Part shown: piece after piece, positions 17,635-25,870 of the stretch
How positions within the stretch are numbered: position 1 is the stretch's first letter
How the letters are laid out: the number at the start of each line of letters is the position of its first letter
Assembly: GCA_016190505.1 (NCBI GenBank)
Contig: JACPQM010000002.1
Location: 26,141-90,140 of the forward strand
Origin: Chloroflexota bacterium
GTDB taxonomy: Bacteria; Chloroflexota; Dehalococcoidia; JACPQK01
Reading direction: 5' to 3'
Length of the DNA stretch: 64,000 nt
Position numbers and translations under genes: made by a program
Notes under the pieces: model-generated
The model's database searches: none
What the model saw: the letters and a program-made list of their open reading frames with translations, nothing else
Told to the model about the DNA's origin: nothing

Positions 17635-19026
17635 ATGATGAAGGTCGTGCCCCCTCCCCAGTCCTACCGGGATGCCTTCCAGCCCGGGGCCTTCTCCGGG
17701 GCTATGCTCACCGCATGCGGCATCCAGGACACGGTGCTGGTGTTCCACGGGGTGTCCGGCTGCCACATCCAGGCCAATCACCTGCGCAGCGACCATATCC
17801 CCGACGGCTGCTATGTGCCCATCATCCCTACGGGCATCACCCAGGACGAGATCATCCACGGCGCCAGCGAACAGCTCCGCCGCGCCCTGCGCGAAGCCAT
17901 CAACGCGACCCGGCGCCCCGAGTGCGTGTGGGTCACGGTGAGCGACGCCATCGCCCTTATTGACGACGATGTCAAAGGCATCTCAGGCCTCGTGGCTGGC
18001 GAGACCGGCGCCCGTATCGTGTTCATTGATGCGCCGGGCTTCCGGGGTGGCGTCGCCAGGGGGGCCGACCTGGCCATCGCCGCCATCGCCGACAGCTTCG
18101 CGCCGAATCCTGACGTGTCGGGACGAGACGGGATCAATGTGCTGGCCCCGTTCCTCATGGGTAGCAAGAACTGGCCCTACGACGTGGACGAGATGGTCCG
18201 GCTGCTGCGGGAGTCTGGGGTGCCCGTCAACCTTGTCCTGTCCCGGAATACGCCCTTCGCCGACCTGGCCAGGTTTGGCCAGGCCCGGGCGGCCTATGTC
18301 CCGTCGTACGAGGAGCTACCCGAAACCTCGGAGCGGCTGGCCGGACTGGGCCAGGAGAGGTGTGGGCTGGACCTGCCCCTGCCCCTGGGCATGGCCAACA
18401 CCGAAGAGTGGCTCCTGGGCATGGCGGAACGCTACGGCGATGCAGCGAAGGCCAGGGCCGTGCTGGCCGAGGACATGGCCCGGGTGAAGCGGGTGCTGGC
18501 CAACAACTACAACTTCTCCTGGATGGCCAGCCTGCTCTCGGGCAAGTCGGCGGCAGTGTGCGGCTTTGCGCCGTTTGCCGCGGCCATGGCCCGCTTCCTG
18601 TTCTTCGACCTGGACGTGCGGGTGCGTGTGGTCGCCATCTACGCCGAGACGCAGCCCGGCCTGGAGGGGGCCAAACGCTTGCTGGAGCCGCTGGCCGAGA
18701 GTGTTGACCTCACCGTCCTGGAGAACCCGACGTTTTTGCAGGCGGGGCAAGCGGCCCAGGAGGCGAAGGTAGACTTCGTAGTCGGCTCCATCCAGGACAA
18801 GCCGCTGTACGAGGGGCTGGGGCTGGCTCACATCAACCTGGGGCCGTTCTACTTCTTCAACCAGTTCAACTTCGTCCCCTGGCCATACGCCGGGGTGCGG
18901 GGCGTACTTAACCTGTTCTCCGAGATGGCCCGCGTGGCCCAGGACGCCTTCTGGGAGCGTGGGGCGTGGGGGGAGCGAGCGTACAAACGGTCGCCGCCTG
19001 AAGGCTGCGACAAGCGAGCTAGATAA
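17635..19026 (+). CDS. nitrogenase component 1-like protein, NifN/NifK-like subunit
   Basis: The partner subunit, 463 residues. The N-terminus has FQPGAFSGAMLTACGI and VFHGVSGCHIQA. Cys43 matches the middle P-cluster Cys of NifK. The first ligand position is Phe16 and the third is Asp (VTVSDAIALIDDD). Only one cluster Cys therefore remains, as in NifN, which supplies one ligand to the NifEN [4Fe-4S] cluster. The C-terminus keeps the family segment WPYAGVRGVLNLFSEMARV. The last six codons (CDKRAR) go beyond the end of a partial copy at 21557-21693, which stops after PPPEG. With the upstream gene it should form an alpha2beta2 complex. Confidence 0.78.
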   Translation: MMKVVPPPQSYRDAFQPGAFSGAMLTACGIQDTVLVFHGVSGCHIQANHLRSDHIPDGCYVPIIPTGITQDEIIHGASEQLRRALREAINATRRPECVWVTVSDAIALIDDDVKGISGLVAGETGARIVFIDAPGFRGGVARGADLAIAAIADSFAPNPDVSGRDGINVLAPFLMGSKNWPYDVDEMVRLLRESGVPVNLVLSRNTPFADLARFGQARAAYVPSYEELPETSERLAGLGQERCGLDLPLPLGMANTEEWLLGMAERYGDAAKARAVLAEDMARVKRVLANNYNFSWMASLLSGKSAAVCGFAPFAAAMARFLFFDLDVRVRVVAIYAETQPGLEGAKRLLEPLAESVDLTVLENPTFLQAGQAAQEAKVDFVVGSIQDKPLYEGLGLAHINLGPFYFFNQFNFVPWPYAGVRGVLNLFSEMARVAQDAFWERGAWGERAYKRSPPEGCDKRAR

Positions 19027-19192
19027 GCAACATGAAGACCACGAACATCACCACCATAATGACCAGGGTGATGAGGAAGTTAGCCAGCATCCCGCCGCGG
19101 TAGGAACCACGCCCCTGAGTGATGTCACGGCGGCGTTGCTCCAGCTCTTTTTCACTGGGTATGTAGTCTGGTCCCTGCGGCACGTTCCACAT
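19019..19192 (-). CDS. small membrane protein (57 aa)
   Basis: The start ATG 19192 has GAGGGGG upstream. The N-terminal 35 residues are polar (MWNVPQGPDYIPSEKELEQ), and the C-terminal 20 form one membrane helix. The stop overlaps the end of the convergent NifN/K-like gene by a few bases. It is the first gene inside the block flanked by the 137-bp repeat. Function unknown. Confidence 0.6.
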   Translation of the reverse strand: MWNVPQGPDYIPSEKELEQRRRDITQGRGSYRGGMLANFLITLVIMVVMFVVFMLLI

Positions 19193-19242
19193 AGTGCTAC
19201 CCCCTCGCGCCTCATGTGTGGCGAGACTGCGTGAGAACGACG

Positions 19243-19743
19243 TCACGCTTCGGCGATGGATTCTGCAATTTTCAGGAACTCCGCCTTGGTAAGGCCCCGC
19301 TCGAGAAAAGCAGACACAGCGTAGCCCATGCCAGCCTTGTTCCACGTGAGACTCACGAAGTGGCGCCCATTGCGATCGGGGTCCTCGTATAACTGGCCGG
19401 GGACCTTCTGAATGGTCATCTCAACGAGAGGGTGATCGCCTGGGGTCACTGTGCCGTTCATCTGCTCCAGGGTGAATCCCGGCCCCCCGGTCCCGCTGGC
19501 AAAGGTCAACATCACCTGCAGCACGTTCCCTACGGGCGGTGCAGCTACCACGACATTGGTGAGGCGCAACTCCAATGGGAGATAATGCGGCACCGCGATA
19601 GGAAAGTCCACCTGCGCCTGCGCCTCTTGCAGCATTTCGCTATCTATGCCCGCAGGCAGGGCCTGCGCTGGCTGGCCACACGCAACGAGTGGTACTGAGA
19701 GCACAACACCCACAACGCCAGACCACAGTTCCCGTCGCTTCAT
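19243..19743 (-). CDS. lipoprotein, paralogue of the adjacent frameshifted gene
   Basis: 166 residues with a signal peptide ending in the lipobox PLVACG. The mature part contains FPIAVPHYLPLELRL, which resembles the DUF4367-type extracellular domain of anti-sigma or secreted proteins, and ends with a helix, LTKAEFLKIAESIAEA. The next gene (19763-20316) is a diverged tandem copy. It could be a surface sensor or an envelope protein; this is not established. Confidence 0.65.
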   Translation of the reverse strand: MKRRELWSGVVGVVLSVPLVACGQPAQALPAGIDSEMLQEAQAQVDFPIAVPHYLPLELRLTNVVVAAPPVGNVLQVMLTFASGTGGPGFTLEQMNGTVTPGDHPLVEMTIQKVPGQLYEDPDRNGRHFVSLTWNKAGMGYAVSAFLERGLTKAEFLKIAESIAEA

Positions 19744-19762
19744 AGATGCCAGCCTCCCCTTC

Positions 19763-20316
19763 TTACCTTACTGAGTTGGCTATGTTGATGACCTCCTCCT
19801 TGGTCAGTATATCATCCACAAAGGCGGACAATACGAGACTGACTTCACCCATTTTCCACGAAAGACCTACCATGCGTCTACCATCCTTCCGCTGGAGTTC
19901 GCTGATCTGGCCTTCGACCCCTTGAATTGTGAATGGGCTCGTCCCTTATCGCCAATCAGCAAAGTGGTCTGAGCAGATTCATAAAGGAAGAATCCTTGCT
20001 GACCATCGGCAGAGGCAAACACAAGAGTCAATGGACCTATGGACGACGGTCGGTCGTTGGGCAATGACACATCGTGGGCCGCCCTGTTGAAGCTGATACC
20101 ACTGGGCAGGTAGGTTGGCAGGGCCACATCGAAATCGGCGTGCTGGCGGACCTCCTCGATGGTAAGCAGCAGCTCGGCGCGGCCGCTTGTAGCGCCGCCG
20201 GCGCCATTGCCGGCGTGACTCGAAGTCCCAGACACCAATGCAAGCACAGTGCCGAACACGAGTCCGACTACGGCAGTCAGGACGATGGTATTGCTACGAT
20301 GTAACCTGATATTCAT
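19763..20316 (-). pseudogene. frameshifted paralogue of the 19243 lipoprotein
   Basis: The frame starts at ATG 20316 (AAGGAG upstream) with a signal anchor, then FDVALPTYLPSGISF, like its neighbour. Near 19950 it shifts. The first frame ends soon after in unrelated sequence, while the -1 frame continues as EGQISELQRKDGRRMVGLSW and ends LTKEEVINIANSVR at 19763, matching LTKAEFLKIAESIAEA of the neighbour. One base has been lost or gained. This is either decay or a sequence error. Confidence 0.6.
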
Positions 20317-20350
20317 TTGAAACACTCCTTTACTACCCTGCTGCCCGTTC

Positions 20351-20842
20351 TCACGGAAGTAAGAATATCACGATGTCGAACATGACATTGTTCCAGTTGT
20401 AACATGTAGCGTCGGCGGTGAAGGTGTACAACTTCGTGAACAACTCGTAGTTAGGGGCCACGTCCACCCAGTCGTCATTCTGGACCGTTTCATCATGCGT
20501 GTGCAATACCTCGCAAACCAAGTGTTGATACAAGTAAGACCTACTATTAACGTTGTCAACCACATAGTACGCGCCGTAAAAGGCCCAGTATTGATTGCTG
20601 TAGCCGTCATGGACTCTCGTCCAGTCTACATACGCTTCGGTCAAGCCTGAATTGCCGTATATGTAGTGATCAATCCAGTAACTGTACCAGCCGTTTGGCA
20701 GACTATGGACAAAGTAAGTCGAGTAGGTGTTCCACCCCTCCTGCAGGTCTTGCGATTTCACAGTTGCATATGCCAGAGAACTGGTTACCAAAAACACCAA
20801 GATCATGGCGAGTACGGCTACTAGATTCTTAATCTTGCTCAT
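20351..20842 (-). CDS. secreted protein of unknown function (163 aa)
   Basis: A clear signal peptide (MSKIKNLVAVLAMILVF through ASSLAYA-like cleavage) is followed by an aromatic-rich domain with many Tyr, Trp and Asp residues, including YSYWIDHYIYG and WAFYGAYYVV, and two Cys. Base composition is visibly lower in GC than the flanking genes, suggesting recent arrival. GAGGGGAG precedes the ATG. No family is recognised. Confidence 0.6.
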   Translation of the reverse strand: MSKIKNLVAVLAMILVFLVTSSLAYATVKSQDLQEGWNTYSTYFVHSLPNGWYSYWIDHYIYGNSGLTEAYVDWTRVHDGYSNQYWAFYGAYYVVDNVNSRSYLYQHLVCEVLHTHDETVQNDDWVDVAPNYELFTKLYTFTADATCYNWNNVMFDIVIFLLP

Positions 20843-21039
20843 GTACGACTCCCCTCTTCCCTAATGTTGGCCCAAAGCCGCTATATGCCGGCCTTGCTGC
20901 GAGCACCCGCCTTGCTATTGTGCTCATTCTGTGCGACCTAATGGACCGTGATCACGCCTTCACAGTAGGCCCGCCTCGGCCCCGTGTCTATCACCCCCGG
21001 GGTGATTATTTCAGGTGCTTTTTTCGGCGCGCGGGTGAC

Positions 21040-21297
21040 CTATTTGGCGTCAATCAGGCGGGCCAGGCCACGGCGGCTTGCGCGCAGCTTGTGGCGGATG
21101 TGCCTGGTGTGGGTGCGCACGGTGTTCAGCGAGATGCCCAGCGCCTCAGCGATCTCTTTGTTCGTTTTGTCGGCCTCAAGCAGGGGCAGGAGCTCCTGCT
21201 CCCGGGCGGTGAGCCCGGCTCCGTCCACGGCCACGTGGGATGGCCTGGGGTCTGGCGCCGGGGAGCTATGGGACTGCGGTGACCTGTGTTGGGCCAT
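21040..21297 (-). CDS. small LuxR-type HTH regulator (85 aa)
   Basis: ATG 21297 has GGAGG six bases upstream; upstream in-frame codons are not needed. A Pro/Ser-rich N-terminus precedes a GerE/LuxR helix-turn-helix: LTAREQELLPLLEADKTNKE, IAEALGISLNTVRTH, then IRHKLRASRRGLARL. No receiver or ligand domain is present, so it is a stand-alone DNA-binding domain. It may control the neighbouring secreted-protein genes. Confidence 0.75.
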   Translation of the reverse strand: MAQHRSPQSHSSPAPDPRPSHVAVDGAGLTAREQELLPLLEADKTNKEIAEALGISLNTVRTHTRHIRHKLRASRRGLARLIDAK

Positions 21298-21556
21298 GTC
21301 GCACCTCCGCGCACTACCAACTGGCGGGACCCGAACGAACGCCAGCATAGCACAGGCCCTTTCGCTAGTCAAGGTGGTGGGGGGTGCGCTCGGTGTGGAT
21401 ATGGTGTGATTTGGCGGAAAGGGTGGCACAAGCACCACGAGAGCTGGGTGAGAATCGGCAAGGTACGCCCCAGCCAGTGGGGTTAGGGTAGCCAGATTGG
21501 GGTTAACTTAACACAGGCCTAGCGGCGCCGAGGGAGCCTTCGTCGACGAGTGAAAG

Positions 21557-21693
21557 TTCGTCCCCTGGCCCTATGCGCGGGTGTGGGGCGTGCTCAACCT
21601 GTTCTCCGAGATGGCCCGCGTGGCCCAGGACGCCTTCTGGGAGCGCGGGGCGTGGGGGGAACGGGGGTACAAACGGCCGCCGCCTGAAGGCTG
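21557..21693 (+). pseudogene. duplicated 3' fragment of the NifN/K-like gene
   Basis: Bases 21557-21693 align without gaps to 18871-19007, the 3' end of the NifN/K-like gene, with about a dozen mismatches in 137. The fragment would encode FVPWPYARVWGVLNLFSEMA and end PPPEG-stop. Many differences are at third codon positions, so a second full paralogue probably existed. The two copies bracket a 2.5-kb block of unrelated genes. Confidence 0.8.
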
Positions 21694-21696
21694 AGG

Positions 21697-22060
21697 CAAT
21701 CTCCAAATAGCCCGTCCTGTAGTCAATTACAGTCTTGAAGTGCCTGAGAAAGCTCAATCCAAGCAACCCTCTTAACCCTGCCAACTCTGGGATGTCGTCA
21801 CGCTCTTGGCTCTCAGCTTGGGGACCTCAATAACGCCGTTGGCCGTGATGATCTCCTGGCGTTCAGGCACGGTAGTCGCATTGTGAACCGTAGGTTAGAA
21901 CATGACCGCATAGCCCTCAGGAACTGGAGGGCCTGCGAAGGTGATGTAAACGTCTATGAACCCGCGCTCCAGGTTACCCAGGCGCTCGTTGATCTGTTCC
22001 ACGATGCCTTCCAAGCCGGGACACTCTTTCTTCCACTGTGGCCACCGTCACCCCCTGTCC
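21697..22060 (-). pseudogene. remnants of a coiled-coil protein and a retropepsin-like aspartic protease
   Basis: The minus strand carries decayed coding sequence. First comes a coiled-coil segment, EERVSRL then EGIVEQINERLGNLERGF, joined only after a one-base shift near 22012 and ending at a stop at 21895. Next is a clan AA aspartic-protease tail in two frames: TTVPERQEIITANGVIEVP, then LLGLSFLRHFKTVIDYRTGY at 21784-21700. The catalytic Asp segment is not found. Confidence 0.55.
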
Positions 22061-22078
22061 TGTGTCGCTAGCTCTATT

Positions 22079-23650
22079 CTACCTCTTTGCGAACAGTTCG
22101 CCCTTGCCGTATTGCTCGCGCAGGACGCGGCGCAGGACCTTGCCCATGGGGTTGCGAGGCAGCTCGTCCACAAAGACGATGGACTCTGGCTTCTTGAAGC
22201 TGGACATGTGCACCCGGCAGTGCTCGATCAGCTCCTGCGGCTGGGCCTGTTGCCCTTTCTTGAGCACCACCACTGCCTTGATGACCTCACCCCAGTCCGG
22301 GTCGGGCACGCCAATGACTGCTGCCTCGTCCACTTTGGGGTGGGACGTCAGGCAGGCCTCGATCTCGTCGGGGGAGATCTTCTCGCCGCCGCGCTTGATG
22401 ATGTCGCCACCCCGGCCCACCAGGTAGACGTAGCTGTCCTCGTCCATGTAGCCGAAGTCGCCGGTGTAGAGCCAGCCGCCCCTGACCGTCTTGGCGGTGG
22501 CCTCCGGGTTTTTCCAGTAGCCGCTCATCACCCGCGGGCCGCGGGCCAGGATCTCGCCCGGCGTGCCGCGCGGCACCTCGTTCCCCTCCTCGTCCACCAC
22601 CTTCATTTCCACGTCCTCCATGGGCTTGCCGATGGAGGTGAGGTGCTTCAGCTTTTTGTCCACCTCCTCCTGCGTGCCGGTGAGGACGTGGTCATCCGGG
22701 GGCAGAATCATGATGGTGGACGCCGATTCGGTCTGGCCGAAGGCCTGGATGAAGCGGGCGCTGGGGAAGAGTTGAATAGCCCGTTTGATTACCTCCAGCG
22801 GCATGGGCGCGGCGCCGTAGGTGATGACCTTGAGGCTGCCCAGGTCGTACTGGCCGAAGTCGGGGTGGTCCATGACCTGCTTGAGCATGGTGGGGACCAG
22901 CATGGCACGGTTGACCTGCTCCCGCTGGACGATCGCCATCCACTCGGGGAGCTCGAACTGGCGCTGGAGCACCAGGGTGCGCCCGCCATAGATGCCAGCC
23001 AGCATGGCCTGGACACCGGCCACGTGGTACAGGGGCACGGTGAGAATGTTCTTCTCAGCCGCCTCCGGGTCGGCAGGGGTCACGTTGTTCAGCACATAGA
23101 GCCCAAAGGACTGGTGGGAAAGCATGACGCCTTTGGGCAGGCCCGTGGTGCCCGCGGTGAACATCAGGATGGTGGTATCGGTCTCGGGGACCTCGGTGTT
23201 CACCTCGTCTTCGGAGGTGCCACAGAGCAGAGGCTCGTAGTCCTGCATGTCCGGCGTTGGGCCGTCCAGGGATACGCAGTGATGCAGCGAGGTCAGGTTG
23301 GAGTGGACGGACTGCACCAGCGGCACGTAGCGCTCTCCCACCATCATGACCTTGGCCTCGGCCAGCTTGACCATGTGGGCCACCTCTTCCGCCTTGGCCC
23401 GGAAATTGACCGGCACCCAGATGGCCCCTAGCTTGGCGGTGGCGAAGTATGACTCCACCACCTGGGGGGTATTGACCTGCATGATGGCCACCCGGTCCCC
23501 CTGGCCGACGCCCAGGCGGGTCAGGGCGTGGGCCAGCTTGTTGGCCCGCTGGTTGAGCTCAGCGTAGGTCAGCCGCTGGCCCTCGAAGACCACCGCCTCC
23601 TTGTCGGGGCAGATGGCGTTGACGATGTTCAGGAACTCGGTGGTTAGCAT
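22079..23650 (-). CDS. long-chain fatty acid-CoA ligase-like AMP-binding protein
   Basis: An ANL-superfamily adenylating enzyme of 523 residues, complete. The P-loop is TAGTTGLPKGVMLSH, the adenine-binding motif ITYGAAPMP, and GQTESAS and GWLYTGDFGYMDED precede the hinge. The catalytic Lys lies in LPRNPMGKVLRRVLRE near the C-terminus. It activates a carboxylic acid to its acyl-AMP and then acyl-CoA, feeding the beta-oxidation genes nearby. ATG 23650 has GGAGGTAG upstream. The acid cannot be named. Confidence 0.9.
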   Translation of the reverse strand: MLTTEFLNIVNAICPDKEAVVFEGQRLTYAELNQRANKLAHALTRLGVGQGDRVAIMQVNTPQVVESYFATAKLGAIWVPVNFRAKAEEVAHMVKLAEAKVMMVGERYVPLVQSVHSNLTSLHHCVSLDGPTPDMQDYEPLLCGTSEDEVNTEVPETDTTILMFTAGTTGLPKGVMLSHQSFGLYVLNNVTPADPEAAEKNILTVPLYHVAGVQAMLAGIYGGRTLVLQRQFELPEWMAIVQREQVNRAMLVPTMLKQVMDHPDFGQYDLGSLKVITYGAAPMPLEVIKRAIQLFPSARFIQAFGQTESASTIMILPPDDHVLTGTQEEVDKKLKHLTSIGKPMEDVEMKVVDEEGNEVPRGTPGEILARGPRVMSGYWKNPEATAKTVRGGWLYTGDFGYMDEDSYVYLVGRGGDIIKRGGEKISPDEIEACLTSHPKVDEAAVIGVPDPDWGEVIKAVVVLKKGQQAQPQELIEHCRVHMSSFKKPESIVFVDELPRNPMGKVLRRVLREQYGKGELFAKR

Positions 23651-23659
23651 GCTACCTCC

Positions 23660-23803
23660 ATAGCTTTACCCTTTCCCTTTGGGAGAGGGCTAGGGTGAGG
23701 GCCATACCCCGGCTATCGCCGAGGGCGTGTACTGGCGAACACCCTCTCTGGCTCCCCCTCTTAGGCCTAAGAGGGGGAGACCGGCCCCGATAGATCGGGG
23801 CAC
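23660..23803. repeat. palindromic repeat cluster between acyl-CoA ligase and sir2
   Basis: Bases 23662-23700 hold a copy of the 'CCCTTTGGGAGAGGGCTAGGGTGAGGG' dispersed family. At 23752-23779 is a perfect 28-base palindrome with arms CTCCCCCTCTTAGG. At 23784-23801 a hairpin forms from GCCCCGAT and ATCGGGGC. These could terminate transcription or be REP-like elements. Confidence 0.65.
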
Positions 23804-23839
23804 CTTCCTGGTCCTGGCTGGCGGTTGCCTCTAGCGTGG

Positions 23840-24613
23840 CTACGCCTCCAACAGGCGCTTGACCTCGGATACCACGTGGGGCAGTGCCTCCCCTGCCTGG
23901 GCATGGAGCACCACGTCGGCCCGCTGGTCGAGGGGCGTGGGCTGGAGGTTCACTATGGCCAGCTTCGCGCCCGCCTCTAGCGCATAGACCGGCATGAAGG
24001 CGGCGGGATAGACCACCAGGGAAGATCCCACCACCAGGAACAGGTCGCACCGTCGGGAGCGGCGCTCCGCCTCGGCAGTCTCCCGTTCGGGCATGGGCTG
24101 CCCGAAGGACACCGTGGCCGACTTGAGCAGCCCACCACACTCCCGGCATGTTGGTACTGTCTCCCCGTCCTCTAGCCAGAGTCGCACTTCCCGGCTGGCA
24201 TAGCGATGGCCGCATTCCAGGCAGATGACCCATTTCAAAGTGCCGTGTAGCTCGATGACGTGGGTGTTTCCTGCCTTCTCGTGTAGATTATCCACATTCT
24301 GCGTGATGACGCAATCCAGCTTGCCCAGCCGCTCCAGCTCAGCGATAGCGTGGTGCGCCGGGTTGGGCTGAGCATCGTGGGCCGGGTTGGCCCGGAAGCG
24401 TTGCCAGGACGTCCGCCGCGTCTCCGGGCTGGTGAGGAACTTCTGGAAAGTGAAATCAGACGAGTTGAACTTTGTCCAGATGCCGTCGGGCCCTCGGAAG
24501 TCTGGAATGCCGGACTCGGTGCTCACCCCTGCTCCCGTGAACACCACCAGGTGCTGGCAGGCCGCGATGAGCCTGGCCAGCTCCTGAATCTCGGCACCGT
24601 GCGTCAGTGCCAT
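23840..24613 (-). CDS. cobB: NAD-dependent protein deacylase, Sir2 family
   Basis: A 257-residue sirtuin that removes acyl groups from lysines with NAD+. Motifs in order: FTGAGVSTESGIPDFRG (NAD site), TQNVDNLHEKAG with the catalytic region ending in IELHGTL, the zinc ribbon CLECG and CRECGG, and VVGSSLVVYPAAFMP. The start overlaps the end of the enoyl-CoA hydratase gene by 10 bases. A role in reversing acylation of metabolic enzymes fits the acyl-CoA gene context, as inference. Confidence 0.92.
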   Translation of the reverse strand: MALTHGAEIQELARLIAACQHLVVFTGAGVSTESGIPDFRGPDGIWTKFNSSDFTFQKFLTSPETRRTSWQRFRANPAHDAQPNPAHHAIAELERLGKLDCVITQNVDNLHEKAGNTHVIELHGTLKWVICLECGHRYASREVRLWLEDGETVPTCRECGGLLKSATVSFGQPMPERETAEAERRSRRCDLFLVVGSSLVVYPAAFMPVYALEAGAKLAIVNLQPTPLDQRADVVLHAQAGEALPHVVSEVKRLLEA

Positions 24614-25329
24614 GATTCCTGCCCCGCCAGGACCCGGAGGGCCAGCCGGCGCTCCAGTTCAAGCCCCGCGTCGAGGGACAGGTCCATCCCTCGTACCACC
24701 GCCTCTTTGGCCAGTCGAAGGGCAGACTGGGGTTGGGATGCCAGGCGCTGGGCCAGGGCCAGCGCCTCGGCCAACAGCATCGCCTCTGGCACCACCTGAT
24801 GCACCAGGCCGAGGTCATACGCTTCCTGGGCGGAGAGCCTCCGGCCCCGCATCAACATGTCCAGTGCTACTCCCAGCGGGACGGTGCGGGGCAACGTCTG
24901 AGTAGCGCCGGCGGCGGGGATGAAGCCGAGGCCGGTCTCGGGGAGGCCGAACTGGGCTGACGGTGCGGCCAACCGCAGGTCGCAGCAGAGGGCAATTTCC
25001 ATTCCGGAGCCCAGCACGTGGCCGTGCAGGGCGGCGATACACGGCTGGGGTAGGCCCAGCAACAGGCCCCAGACGTCCCGCTCCCACCGTACTTGCTGGG
25101 CGATGGTTGCCGAGGGTGCGGAGCCGAACTCGGAGAGGTCCGCGCCGGCGCAGAAGGCACGCCCCTCTCCGCGCAACACGAGCACTGCCACTTCGGGGTC
25201 GTCCCTGACCGCCGAGAGCACTTCGTAGAGGTCGTCCCGCATCTGCACGTTGTAGGCGTTCAGGGCGCGGGGACGGTCCAGGGCCACGATGGCGATGGTG
25301 CCCTGCTTGTCATAAGTGAGGGTGTCCAA
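24604..25329 (-). CDS. enoyl-CoA hydratase/isomerase family protein
   Basis: A crotonase-fold protein of about 241 residues. The oxyanion-hole segments are RAFCAGADLSEFG and ALHGHVLGSGMEIALCCDLR. The region LPETGLGFIPAAGATQTLPR places a Glu at the hydratase position. TTG 25329, preceded by GAGGCAGAGG, is the likely start; extending to 25392 would overlap the PHP gene. It probably hydrates enoyl-CoA in beta-oxidation, though crotonase members vary in reaction. Operon with sir2 (10-base overlap). Confidence 0.85.
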   Translation of the reverse strand: MDTLTYDKQGTIAIVALDRPRALNAYNVQMRDDLYEVLSAVRDDPEVAVLVLRGEGRAFCAGADLSEFGSAPSATIAQQVRWERDVWGLLLGLPQPCIAALHGHVLGSGMEIALCCDLRLAAPSAQFGLPETGLGFIPAAGATQTLPRTVPLGVALDMLMRGRRLSAQEAYDLGLVHQVVPEAMLLAEALALAQRLASQPQSALRLAKEAVVRGMDLSLDAGLELERRLALRVLAGQESWH

Positions 25330-25345
25330 AGTGTCAACCTCTGCC

Positions 25346-25867
25346 TCAGGCCTTGGGTGCAACCAGGGGCACCGACCGGGCCATGAGGTCATCCCAGGAT
25401 AGCTCGGTGCTCAACTGGCCGATAGCCGATAGGGAATGGGCGTCGCTGTTCGACAGCATCATGAGGCCGTACTGGCGGGCCACCTCCTTCACGTGGGCCG
25501 CGTCAATGTGGCTGTGCAAGCCGTTGTCTACCTCGATGCCCTGCAGGCGCTCCAGTCCCTCGAACTCGTGCTTGCCTACGGGGTGAGCCAGGAAGCGGAA
25601 CACCCGGCCATCAGGCAGATAGAGCTCGACCTCCTGGTGCCAGTCCACCTCGATCTCCTGGCCGGGGATTACCAGTAGCTGGCCTGGAAAGAACTGCTCG
25701 ACCAGGCGCTTGATCTCGTAGCCCACCTCCTTGTTGTGGTGCTCGGTGGAGGCGATGCCGTCCAGCCCGCGCTGCTGTGCGTAGTGGACGATCTCGGCCA
25801 CCACGTCGCGAGTGACGGGCCCCAGCGAGATGGCTTCCAGGGGGTGGGTATGCAGGTCGAATCGCAC
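25346..25867 (-). CDS. PHP-domain metal-dependent phosphoesterase-like protein
   Basis: A 173-residue PHP fold. The metal-binding motifs are DLHTHPLE at the N-terminus, STEHHN, IPGQEIEV, LAHPVG and SNSDAHSLSAIG near the C-terminus, so the full metal set seems present. The GTG start at 25867 has GGGGGAG upstream. The family includes histidinol phosphatase and nucleic-acid phosphoesterases; the substrate is unknown. It sits between two enoyl-CoA hydratase genes on the same strand. Confidence 0.8.
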   Translation of the reverse strand: MRFDLHTHPLEAISLGPVTRDVVAEIVHYAQQRGLDGIASTEHHNKEVGYEIKRLVEQFFPGQLLVIPGQEIEVDWHQEVELYLPDGRVFRFLAHPVGKHEFEGLERLQGIEVDNGLHSHIDAAHVKEVARQYGLMMLSNSDAHSLSAIGQLSTELSWDDLMARSVPLVAPKA

Positions 25868-25870
25868 GGA

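Noticed and set aside
16027..19026. A true molybdenum nitrogenase (nifDK)
   Set aside because: The second subunit lacks two of three P-cluster cysteines, the first appears to lack the FeMo-co His, and nifH is absent from the window.
21956..23431. A 491-codon plus-strand ORF
   Set aside because: Antisense shadow of the acyl-CoA ligase gene.
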